Shown here piece by piece: positions 10,301 through 17,788 of a stretch of DNA of 17,788 nt. The notes beneath the pieces were generated by a model. The model made no database searches, was not told where the DNA came from, and saw only the letters and a program-made list of their open reading frames with translations. The translations under genes and the position numbers were made by a program. Source of the DNA: Physocladia obscura (taxonomy: Eukaryota; Chytridiomycota; Chytridiomycetes; Chytridiales; Chytriomycetaceae); the NCBI GenBank assembly GCA_027596945.1, contig JADGJH010000500.1, forward strand, positions 1 to 17,788, written 5' to 3'. How positions within the stretch are numbered: the first letter of the stretch is position 1; each line of letters opens with the position of its first letter.

Positions 10301-13083
10301 AATATGCTGTGGCGAGAGTTGCTTGGCCGATGTCTTACATTTCTTCAGAGGCTTCCGAAACTAATAAGTTTGTTTTTATCATTATTATTATTATTATGCT
10401 AACATGTATGACCTAGGTTAATTGTAATCTACGACAATGTTTACGACGTTAGCAATTACTTCAACGGCGACAGCAACAACTTTTTGAATGATAATATGCA
10501 AACTCTTTTTGGTAACTTTTACGGGAAAGACGCCACATCTGCTTTTAAACAAGTCAAGGAAACTGAAGGAGCTGCACAAGCTGCCATGTACCTCACTTGT
10601 ATGAACAATATGTTTTATATTGGAACCATAGATCACCGTGACGATATCAGTTGTCAAGTGTCAAACGGAATCTTATTGACTGCAACAATCATCCTGTGTC
10701 TGGTTATTGGTGTTAAATTTATCAGTGCATTACAATTTGGAACTCCAAAAGATCCGGAAGAACATGACAAGTTCGTCATTTGCCAGGTTTAGCAGAATTT
10801 TTATTTTATTTTTTTATTTTAATAATTCGAAAACAACAAACAAGATTCCTTGTTACACTGAAGATGCCGAAAGTTTGACAGACACGCTTGAAAGTATTGC
10901 ATTATTGCGCTATGACGATAAAAGAAAGTTAATTTTTGTTGTTTGTGATGGTTTGTTGTATTTGAATATTTTCTTGTTCACGAAACCAGTCATTTCTGAA
11001 AAATAATTTTATTATAAATATTATAGGAATGATTATTGGAAGTGGAAATGATCGCCCAACTCCCAGAATTGTTTTGGATATTCTTGGAGTTGATCCAATG
11101 GTTGATCCAGATCTGCTCTCTTTTGACTCTTTGGGAGAAGGCGATAGGCAACACAACATGGGAAAAGTATACTCAGGACTGTATGAAGTTCAAGGCCACA
11201 ATGTCCCGTTTATTGTGGTTGTCAAGTGTGGAAAGCCGTCTGAGCGTCAACGTCCAGGAAACCGTGGAAAACGTGACTCGCAAATGGTTTTAATGCGTTT
11301 CTTGAACCGTGTGCACTTCAACGGCGAAATGAACCCTCTTGAACTCGAAATGTACCACCACATGAAGAATATTATTGGTGTCAACCCTTCCTTTTACGAG
11401 TATATTCTCATGGTTGACGCAGATACTGTTGTTTACCCTGAATCTTTGAATCGTATGGTTTCGGCAATGATTGACGACTCTCGAATTATGGGTATTTGTG
11501 GAGAAACACTGATTTCTAATGAGAAGGATTCGTTCTTCACTATGATTCAAGTCTATGAGTATTTCATTTCACATCATTTGGCAAAGGCTTTTGAGTCTTT
11601 GTTTGGATCAGTCACTTGTTTGCCAGGTATGCTTGTGTTGTGGTTTTGTTGTTTTGTTTCTCCTTCGTTTATGAACCTTTTTTTAGGCTGTTTCTGCATG
11701 TACCGGGTTCGAACACCAACAAAAAATATTCCTCTTTTAGTTTCTCAGGCGGTTGTGGATGGCTACTCAGAAAACGATGTTGAAACTTTACACATGAAGA
11801 ATTTGTTGCATCTTGGAGAAGATCGATACCTGACAACACTCATGATGAAGCATTTTCCGAAATACAAGCTTACATTTACGGCTGATGCTCAATGTAAAAC
11901 ATCTGTTCCGGACCGTTGGGCTGTTTTGCTTTCTCAGCGTCGTCGTTGGATCAACAGTACTGTTCATAATTTGATTGAACTGGTATCGCTGCCACAGTTG
12001 TGTGGATTCTGTTGTTTCAGCATGCGCTTTATTGTGTTCTTTGATTTGATTAGTACGGCAGTCCAACCAGCTTCAATTATTTACATTGGTTATTTGATTT
12101 ACTCAGTTATTGCCACAAAGTAAGTTTTTTTGTATCTTTTTCGTCCTTGTTCATTTTTTCCTAACTTTTATTTCACCAGCAATAAATTCCCATTGATTTC
12201 AGTTGTAATGATTGCTGCAATTTACGGCTTGCAGGTTATTATTTTCCTGATTCGAAGAGAATGGGCGCAGATTGCTTGGATGTTGCTGTATATAATGGCA
12301 ACTCCTGTGTTTGCATTCTATGTTCCACTTTATGCATTCTGGCACTTCGATGACTTTTCATGGGGAAATACCCGTGTTGTTGTTGGAGACAAAGGAAAAA
12401 AGATTTTAGCTGCAGATGTTGTTCCGGTATGTTTTTTTTGTTTTGTCTTTTTTTGAAATTCTAAAAATAAATAATAGTTTGATCCCACAAGTATTCCACG
12501 CCGTCGCTGGGCGGACTTTGAAAAAGAAGCATTCGAGAAACCAGGTGGAAGCCATAATGGAGCACCTAGTATTTACAGTGATTCAGGACGAGGGCGCGTA
12601 GCCAGTGGATTAACACTTTCACAGTATCAGCAACAACAACGGCTTAGCTTTGTTCCTCCACCAGCCAGCACATTTGGAGGGGCATCGACTATGTATCCAG
12701 CTTCTGCTTATGGAGTTCCAGCTGGATACATGGCAGCAAATCCAGGAGGGGCAGCTGTGATGTCATATCAGCAGGGGGGAATGCCAGGAGCAGTTCCGTC
12801 AGGAATGCCACCTGGATATTTTGCAGGATATGCTGAAAGTATGGCAGGAGGAGTAATTCTTGGATCTCAAGCTGGGGGTATTGCAGCTGTTGTCCCGGGT
12901 GGAGAGCCAAGCGATGAGCAGTTACTTTTTGAGATTCGCCGAATTCTGTCAACAGCAGATCTAATGACGGTGACCAAAAAGCAGGTGCGCGATGAGTTAA
13001 GTGCAGTATTCCGAATGGATATGACAAGTCGCAAGGCATTAATCAATCAATACATTGAGGAAATTCTTCAAGGAAGGTTGTGA
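6989..13083 (+). CDS. Myosin-motor chitin synthase (class V/VII type), nine exons
   Basis: Polymerises UDP-GlcNAc into chitin at the membrane (EC 2.4.1.16), with an N-terminal myosin head. My exon model is 6989-7386, 7479-9081, 9139-10367, 10417-10786, 10845-10950, 11027-11626, 11687-12119, 12180-12426 and 12478-13083. That is 5592 coding bases, 1863 residues, all phases consistent and every intron GT...AG. The start is the first ATG after an in-frame TGA (6956-6958), with A at -3. The length matches the usual 1700-1900 residues of class V/VII enzymes. Domains in order: myosin head (about 50-760), Ser/Asp/Glu-rich linker without IQ motifs (about 775-880), two hydrophobic segments (882-944), cytochrome-b5-like region (about 945-1158), one helix (1161-1182), glycosyltransferase domain (about 1185-1540), a C-terminal helix cluster, and DEK-C (1806-1863). 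I see no frameshift or stop within the exons. Class V versus VII cannot be settled without a tree; the conserved ATP-site motifs favour class V. Confidence 0.96.
7136..9432 (+). other. Myosin motor domain of the chitin synthase
   Basis: Residues about 50-765, exons 1-3. LVLVNP and [10 protein letters not shown] precede the P-loop GETGSGKS (residues 134-141), whose first glycine follows the exon 1/2 splice. Switch I is NPNSSRFG (186-193), close to the classical NxNSSRFGK. Switch II is DLSGFQ (416-421): the catalytic glutamate of the classical DIxGFE is a glutamine here. [29 protein letters not shown] and CIKPN (660-664) are further landmarks of a real myosin head. There is no IQ motif or coiled coil after the converter, as usual in chitin synthase motors, which act as tethers or short-range transporters on actin. 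Nucleotide binding is predicted; efficient hydrolysis is doubtful. Confidence 0.9.
9082..9138 (+). other. Intron 2 of chitin synthase, stop-free and a multiple of three
   Basis: 57 bp, phase 0, GTATAT...CTAAC...AAAAAG. A perfect CTAAC branch point lies at 9124-9128, 10 bases before the acceptor. It has no in-frame stop, so the gene reads through, but the 19 codons (mostly Phe/Tyr/Leu) interrupt the motor between NEDL and VDDEF. Splicing is favoured by the branch point, the T-rich tract and restoration of the myosin pattern. Confidence 0.85.
9960..10660 (+). other. Cytochrome-b5-like luminal/extracellular region
   Basis: Residues about 942-1158, between hydrophobic segments. Two stretches echo the b5 start pattern: [13 protein letters not shown] and, across the exon 3/4 splice, [15 protein letters not shown] followed by GKDATSAF. 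The latter resembles the classical b5 VYDVT...GKDAT..F frame. The haem-ligand HPGG motif is absent, so haem is probably not bound, as reported for the b5-like domains of chitin synthases. Several NxT/S sites (for example AHNATST) would suit a non-cytosolic face. Confidence 0.6.
10733..12000 (+). other. Chitin synthase catalytic (GT2) domain
   Basis: Residues about 1183-1540, exons 4-7. Landmarks in order: [38 protein letters not shown], the metal/UDP-binding DAD in MVDADT (1366-1368), CLPGCFCMYR, the acceptor-side EDR (1480-1482), and the hallmark QRRRW (1519-1523, nucleotides 11935-11949). All residues expected of an active family-2 processive chitin synthase are present. Four splice junctions fall inside or border this domain, each restoring a conserved motif exactly, which supports the exon model. 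Confidence 0.95.
11627..11686 (+). other. Intron 6 of chitin synthase, stop-free and a multiple of three
   Basis: 60 bp, phase 1, GTATGC...TTTTTTTAG. It is open in frame, so an unspliced reading gains about 20 hydrophobic residues between CLPG and CFCMYR. Removing it gives the conserved TCLPGCFCMYR of chitin synthases. The branch point is weak (TATGAAC-like). Confidence 0.85.
12001..12480 (+). other. C-terminal transmembrane cluster of the chitin synthase
   Basis: After QRRRW come about three hydrophobic blocks: [20 protein letters not shown] with [16 protein letters not shown], then [20 protein letters not shown], then [20 protein letters not shown]. Next is the [13 protein letters not shown] motif typical of class IV/V enzymes. 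In processive synthases these helices form the channel through which the chain leaves the cytosol. Introns 7 (12120-12179) and 8 (12427-12477) interrupt this part; both contain stops. Confidence 0.9.
12907..13083 (+). other. DEK-C domain at the chitin synthase C-terminus
   Basis: Residues 1806-1863. The segment [20 protein letters not shown], then [12 protein letters not shown] and two helices ending EEILQGRL, fit the DEK C-terminal fold found at the end of class V/VII chitin synthases. It is preceded by a Gly/Ala/Pro/Gln-rich low-complexity stretch (from about 12600). The role of the domain in these enzymes is not settled. Confidence 0.85.
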
Positions 13084-14880
13084 GATGTTGGTGAAATGAT
13101 GGAAGAAGCGAGCATTACCTTTTCATGATGTTTTTTTGCTATTACAATTATTTTTATGATATTGTTTGGGTTCTCTCTTTTGTTCAGGATTTTGCAAATT
13201 ATTGTGAATTTGATACAAATCAACATTTGGGTGCAGTTTGGAAATACTGTGCCATTACCAACTGCAGATGGCAAACATGCCACAATGAGAGTGCAAGAAT
13301 TTGTGTTTCATACTCAGCAACTGCTGCTGTCAGGAATCACACCCTCTATGTGCATTACCAAGGACTTGCAAGGTACCAAAGAGCCACATTTTTTGGCAAG
13401 CAGCCATCAACTGTATCAGGCTGGGTCAGTCAGTACAAATCTGGAGATGGAGTATCTGATGCTCTTGGATGAAGTTTCTTTTGACAATTGTGGCATGTCA
13501 AGGAGCTGGGGTTACGGCTGGTGCAGAGAAAATTTAATTTTCTGTTGTGAATTTATCAGGAAATTGTGTGTATTGTTCTGGCATTCATTAATACTAATGA
13601 AATAATTGAGAACTTCAACACAGTGGGCACTTTGATGGGAAAAATTTATTGAGTACTGCAGAAAGTTTGCGTTAAAGTTCCATGACCAGTGACAGCAGCC
13701 TGGAATAATTGACTGCCAAATATGATTAATCCATCAATTCTCTGTGAACAACAAATAAAAATTGAAATACAAAGCTTTCATTAAAGATTTGGAATTCAAG
13801 TTTTAATCATAACTGAAATGTCCTAACAACTGAAAAAGGCCATCTACAGTGATCACCACACTGAAATAACATGTTAAGATAAAGTACACAAGAAGTATTA
13901 TACACAATATTTCTGTGTGTTTTTCAGTGGCCATATTAAACAAGTTTGCTCTATCATTGAGTAACGTATCATATATGTAAAGTGACTCTCTCAGGATTTA
14001 TTATACATACATGAGACCTCAGCTTGTGTATGTAACAGGGGTAACATTATAATGATAAAAAAGATGACTAAAGCTGTACTTTTGGCCAAATGCACTATTG
14101 GTACAGCAACTCACATTGCTGTAGTGCTGTACTCTGTGCAATGTGCCATAATGGGCTGTAAAGATAGAAATATTTTTATTACTTACTCACAATGATGCTA
14201 GAAGATGCTAGAAGCCAAGAAATGGCTCTGTTTTAATTCTATACACTTACAACAACATGTTGTATGTTTTACAAGTGATGGATTGATAGGCAAGTTTTTC
14301 TAAGGGCTCTAACTTTGAAAATTTGCATGGAAAAATGGAAAAATTGGTGCAACCTACCTAAATCTTGATTAAAGATATTGTCAGTATCATCAAAAATGAT
14401 AAATAGAGTATTTTCCTCTCAGCAAAAAATAACAGGTGACCAATTAAGCCAAGGTTTTGCCAAGACACTGGAAAACGTATAAAAACTGTCAGTTTCTTTT
14501 CTGAACTAGTAAAACCCCTTGCTACACACAGCAAATCAACAATTTCCTTTAAGTGGATAAGTTAAACATTACTCCAGTGCAAATTCAATATGGACTTTAG
14601 ACAGTGTAAAAATTCACTGTGATGCTAACATAGTTGATTATTTCTGATTGCTAGGCTTTAATGTCTTTTTTTGAAACTTTTAATTTGAGAGTTGAGAGTT
14701 TTTTATTTGTTAAGATTCTACACTAAAAATGAAATCCAGAGCCCTCTTTATAGCCTTTTCTGTGTAGTTTCTATCTTCTATTTTGTTCTTTGAGATAGAT
14801 ACGTCTGAATTTGAAATTCATCAGTATTAAGGTGTTTTTGAGTTTTTCTCTTATATGTTGCTGGGATTCAGTATGGAATC
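13084..14880. other. AT-rich intergenic region downstream of chitin synthase
   Basis: No intact gene. Around 13210-13600 the composition becomes less AT-rich and a plus-strand frame contains FFGKQPSTVSGWVSQYKSG, faintly like a transposase helix-turn-helix. The frame is short and the neighbouring frame is equally open, so I do not call a gene. A perfect 10-bp tandem (GATGCTAGAA twice) lies at 14194-14213. I could not place a convincing poly(A) signal close to the chitin synthase stop. Confidence 0.4.
14083..14148. repeat. Imperfect inverted repeat forming a long hairpin
   Basis: The left arm (14083-14108, from TGGCC to GTACAGCA) pairs with the right arm (14125-14148, TGCTGTAC to GTGCCA). The inner eight bases pair perfectly (14101-14108 with 14125-14132) and AATGCAC/TTGCAC-type pairing continues outward around a 16-base loop. 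It could be a small foldback element or a hairpin RNA source. There is no coding sequence within it. Confidence 0.5.
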
Positions 14881-16418
14881 ATGTTTGTGGACAAGGAGCC
14901 AAAGGATTGCAAAAATTTTGATGTTTATGTTGATGATAAGGAGGAGGTGGCTGGGCTCATATTCAAATGTAAGCATTTGTAATCTGTTGGTTTCGATACT
15001 GTTCTGAATTTTTTTTTGTAGTATCCTGAAAGAAAGCCATTTTCAATAGTGAATATATTGTAGCTAAAGTTCACCAAAGCCAACAAATTGAATACAATGA
15101 GCCTGAGTTCAATAGTTACATCAAAAAGTTCAGCAAATTGAAAAGTCAACTCAACAATCCACCTTCTTCATATTGCGAGCTTGCAGCAATGGTCAATTGT
15201 GGATCAAATTGCTTTGGGTTTTCAGTTGAATATGCTAGAAAATTGTTTGGCAAATTCTGTCCAGTGGAAACAACAATTACATTAAAGACATCAGGATTAT
15301 ATAATAATCATGGAAGACTGTCCCTGCAAAGTTATGGATATTGTTGCGAGGCCTTTCAGAATAACATGACTCATAATGTGGTGGTAAGTCTCTCCCCATC
15401 ATTCTCCCCAAAAGAAATATCATATTATCCAATTGGAGCCCCTATTTAAAACATGTCTCTCACGAGACATGTTCTCTCCCTTTGGACTCTTCATTAAAAC
15501 CATTAATCAATTGTTTTTTAAAAATACATATACTCTCGACAACTACATTCAACAGAATAATCCAAAGGTAAGCCACTCATTCTCCCAGACCTGAACCCAG
15601 AATTGAACCCCATCATCCTCCCATCATATGCTCCAATTGGTGCCCCTTTTTAACCATATCTCTCTAGACATGTTTTCTCCCTTTGGACTCTTTTATAAAC
15701 TTTCTAATCAATTATTTATATTGATGCTTTGTTTTGTACAGGTTAGTCAAAGAATAATGAACCAGCATTGCCCAAAACTTGGAGTATAGCAGAACTTGAA
15801 GTTGAGGTACAAATATCTTCAATTTAACTGAATGTCATTTGCTCTGATATTGCATGCAAGGTGGATGCAATTATCAATTCAGAGCCGATGAAATCCATCA
15901 TTGCCACAAAATCTGCAACATTTTACATTTTCCAGTCCCTTGACAAAAAGTTCAAATATGAAAGTTGTGGGTTTGTGTATTCCAGAGCCTTTTATATTTG
16001 TGCTGATGGGAAGGAAACAAAGTAATTACTGATTTGATTATGCTTTCTATTATAATCCTCTCACTCTTATATATTCTATTAAGGTCTTGCCCACTGCTTT
16101 TGAAAAAAGATGGAAATCCACCAACAGCAGGAGAGTTGAAGGGCAAGTATGGTTTTGTGACAGTAAAGTTGAAGTGTGAGTACAATTTTGTAAATTTTGT
16201 GGTGCTGGAGAAAAGATTGCATGAAAAAATTTGGGGTCTTCAATTCAGATGTCACCTGCATCACAAGAAAGGGTAATGATTGTTGCTTTTTGCTTTTGAA
16301 TGCTAACAATTATGCTAGTGGCGCTCAAATACGCAACAAAGCTCATCACTTACTTCAATTTGCTGTTGGGGTAACATACAATTTGGCAGGAGTTGGGGAC
16401 TTGTGTTTGGTTGAATAA
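14881..16418 (+). CDS. Candidate multi-exon gene of unknown function
   Basis: Proposed exons: 14881-14968, 15037-15383, 15556-15567 (12-bp micro-exon), 15747-15806, 15861-16021, 16084-16272 and 16319-16418 (TAA). All phases join into one open frame of about 318 residues, beginning MFVDKEPKDCKNF and ending GVGDLCLVE. All proposed introns are GT...AG; the last (16273-16318) has a perfect GCTAAC branch point. From 15037 onward the open frame is well supported. The first junction is weak: the obvious acceptor (TTTTGTAG, 15021) leads to an immediate in-frame stop, so I used the AG at 15035-15036. The protein is soluble-looking and Cys-containing (CGSNCFGF, YGYCC), with no domain I recognise. The micro-exon can be skipped without changing frame. 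It could be a lineage-specific gene or a product of an uncharacterised mobile element. It is as AT-rich as the flanks, unlike the other two genes. Confidence 0.4.
15384..15741 (+). repeat. Two adjacent diverged copies of an intron-like unit
   Basis: Copy 1 is 15384-15555 (172 bp) and copy 2 is 15568-15741 (174 bp), same orientation, separated by 12 bp. Each starts GTAAG and ends CAG. They share CCAATTGG.GCCCCT (15429 on, 15633 on), GACATGTT, the identical 16-mer CTCCCTTTGGACTCTT (15476-15491 and 15677-15692), and AATCAATT. Copy 1 has a perfect 9-bp stem (ACATGTCTC, 15451-15459, with 15464-15472, loop of four); copy 2 keeps a mismatched version. In my exon model, copy 1 is an intron exactly as delimited. 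Copy 2 uses an AG five bases further (15746) to keep the frame. Confidence 0.7.
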
Positions 16419-17453
16419 TGGGTTGTGGATGCTGAAGTAAAGTTTTATTGTTTTTCGCTATTGTGTTGTTAGTTTTACATACATCAATTTATTAAAATAT
16501 TGTGAGATATGCTATTTTTGGAAATATTGCCTCCTTTCCAGAAACTCAAAAAATGACTCCAACATCAGTACCTCTTGGACTCAGAATCAAGCTTCTCAAT
16601 TGGGCAAACCACATTACTTCATTAAGCAGTCAAGATGTGTTGTGTGGTGAATGACTCTCCAACAATCAAAACCATCTACAAGCCTGTAGAGCCTGTCGCT
16701 GAATCATCTCTGTCATCTCCTTTTCAGTTAACTACTGGAACCCAGGAATGTCCTGAGGTTAGCTTGGACCCAATTACACCTCAACAATCAAAACCAGCAC
16801 CACCTCAAAGAAAGATTATATTCAAGGATTCTGAAACTCAAACTGAGAAGCAATCAAAATCAACAAAGCAAAAAGCTATAATGGACCCACAGCAAGACAT
16901 CAAAGACTTCTTAAAAAATATGCCCCAACTGGGATTGTAAATATAGTTGATTTAGCCACAGAATCAGCGAATTTTCAGGAACAAATGAAACCAACAGATG
17001 ATAAAACTGAGTATTTTAAAGTTGTCATTGGAAATCAAAATAGACCTTGCAAAAACTAGTCTGGCTGCTGTTGAATGTTTACAAACATGGTTCAGAATTG
17101 CCGAAAATCTTGTAAAGCTTTCAGAATGTTTCACAAAGAAAACAAAAGGAGGCGTTTGCACTATGTATCTCAAGGAATTTTTCACACTAATTCAAGCAAC
17201 TTTTGGAATTGGAAAAAGGTATATTTCTATTTTAACTTTTGTTTCAGAGAAGTGCAGCATGCTGCACTTGATTTTTATCAGAGCAACGCAAAACCTGCTG
17301 CACTCCCTTTTTTAAAAAGCTGCACTCCCTTTCTGTTTGCTACTCATTATTCACATTAGGTCTTAATTTTATTATGTTCAATATTACAAGTTTGTTTGAA
17401 CGTACATACAATTCAAGTACTGCACTATTTTTTTTTGTGAACTTCAAGCCAAA
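16419..17453 (+). other. Unresolved coding-like region
   Basis: Several protein-like plus-strand stretches are present but I could not join them into one frame. 16541-16641 starts MTPTSVPLGLRIKLLNW. 16635-16940 is an intact 101-residue frame rich in Pro/Ser/Gln/Lys (KIIFKDSETQTEKQSKST) ending NMPQLGL. About 17027-17218 contains LAAVECLQTWFRIAENL and GGVCTMYLKEFFTLIQATFG. Candidate splice sites exist (GTAAAT at 16938, TTTTCAG ending near 16978), but the phases do not fit. This may be a gene with introns I cannot place, or a decayed one. No family is recognised. Confidence 0.3.
17250..17332. repeat. 20-bp perfect palindrome followed by two 14-bp direct repeats
   Basis: 17250-17269 is a perfect palindrome with half-site AAGTGCAGCA. 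GCTGCACTCCCTTT then occurs twice, at 17297-17310 and 17319-17332, sharing the GCTGCACT core with the palindrome. It may be a protein-binding cluster or the end of a mobile element. Confidence 0.5.
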
Positions 17454-17714
17454 ATGTCTGCGATTGAAAAGTGGTTTTCAAGTACCAGTTGCATAAAGTT
17501 GCCAAGTACAGACCTAACATCTGTCAAGTTTTGGAAAACCTTACCTACTGAAACCCACACTTTGGAATCAATTATAGATTATGATGATATGTCTTCTGTA
17601 TCTTTAAAAGCACATGATGATGAAGTTGACAACATGAGTGATGACTTGGATGAAATGGTGTTGGATGATAAGCAACAGTCAAATGCAAAGGGAGCTAAGC
17701 TGGCAACCCTGTGA
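17454..17714 (+). CDS. Small acidic ORF, possibly a first exon
   Basis: An 86-residue frame with an ATG in good context (GCCAAAATG), starting MSAIEKWFSSTSCIKL and then becoming strongly acidic (HDDEVDNMSDDLDEMVLDD), ending at TGA 17712-17714. It is hydrophilic with no membrane segment or known motif. It may continue through an intron beyond the window; GTGAGA at 17710 is a possible donor. I do not recognise it. Confidence 0.3.
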   Translation: MSAIEKWFSSTSCIKLPSTDLTSVKFWKTLPTETHTLESIIDYDDMSSVSLKAHDDEVDNMSDDLDEMVLDDKQQSNAKGAKLATL

Positions 17715-17788
17715 GATTCTCACATAATGGTTGAGTTTGTTCAAAACTCCTTGACTTTCTCTGATGATTATCTTTATAAATATTTATT

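Noticed and set aside
10379..10397. ATT trinucleotide run as a microsatellite locus.
   Set aside because: Short and simply part of the T/A-rich intron 3.
11701..11720. GGTTCGAACACC inside exon 7, like a tRNA T-loop.
   Set aside because: It lies in the conserved chitin synthase reading frame (YRVRTP) and no tRNA fold surrounds it.
13125..13472. Plus-strand frame with a faint helix-turn-helix look (QPSTVSGWVSQYKS).
   Set aside because: Too short and unsupported. An overlapping frame is equally open, and no catalytic part follows.
1..17788. Prokaryotic features, CRISPR array or plasmid origin.
   Set aside because: Spliceosomal introns and the fungal chitin synthase show nuclear eukaryotic DNA, and no regularly spaced repeats are present.

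Overview
This is a eukaryotic nuclear window, most likely from an early-diverging (zoosporic, chytrid-like) fungus. The main evidence is one complete gene, at 6989-13083 on the + strand, for a myosin-motor/chitin synthase fusion. Its domain order (myosin head, membrane pair, cytochrome-b5-like region, chitin synthase with QRRRW, DEK-C tail) is that of fungal class V/VII chitin synthases. Its eight introns are short (49-92 bp), with GT...AG ends and several CTAAC branch points, which is also fungal. The lineage call is an inference. The motor is less degenerate than I would expect for most ascomycete or basidiomycete homologues.

Layout. Bases 1-656: AT-rich, with a weak coding-like relic on the minus strand. 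657-1586 (-): an intact single-exon gene for a six-helix membrane protein that I do not recognise. 1587-6988: AT-rich repeat desert. It holds a MITE-like element with roughly 100-bp inverted arms (2513-2841), a decayed pogo/Tigger-like DDE transposase on the minus strand (3381-5064), and fragments of unknown origin. 6989-13083 (+): the chitin synthase gene, which opens with a strikingly GC-rich first exon. 13084-14880: AT-rich, non-coding, with a hairpin-forming inverted repeat near 14115. 14881-16418 (+): a candidate multi-exon gene whose exon phases join into one open frame of about 318 residues without known domains. It contains two neighbouring introns that are diverged copies of each other. 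16541-17340: unresolved coding-like sequence. 17454-17714 (+): a small acidic ORF, possibly a first exon.

How it fits together. Only the chitin synthase has a clear function: a plasma-membrane or vesicle enzyme polymerising UDP-GlcNAc into chitin, with an N-terminal myosin head that probably helps position it on actin. The two secure genes read away from each other across about 5.4 kb of mobile-element debris, so nothing suggests co-regulation. The best candidates for something undescribed are the duplicated introner-like introns in the unknown gene, the unusual switch II of the chitin synthase motor, and the MITE-like element.
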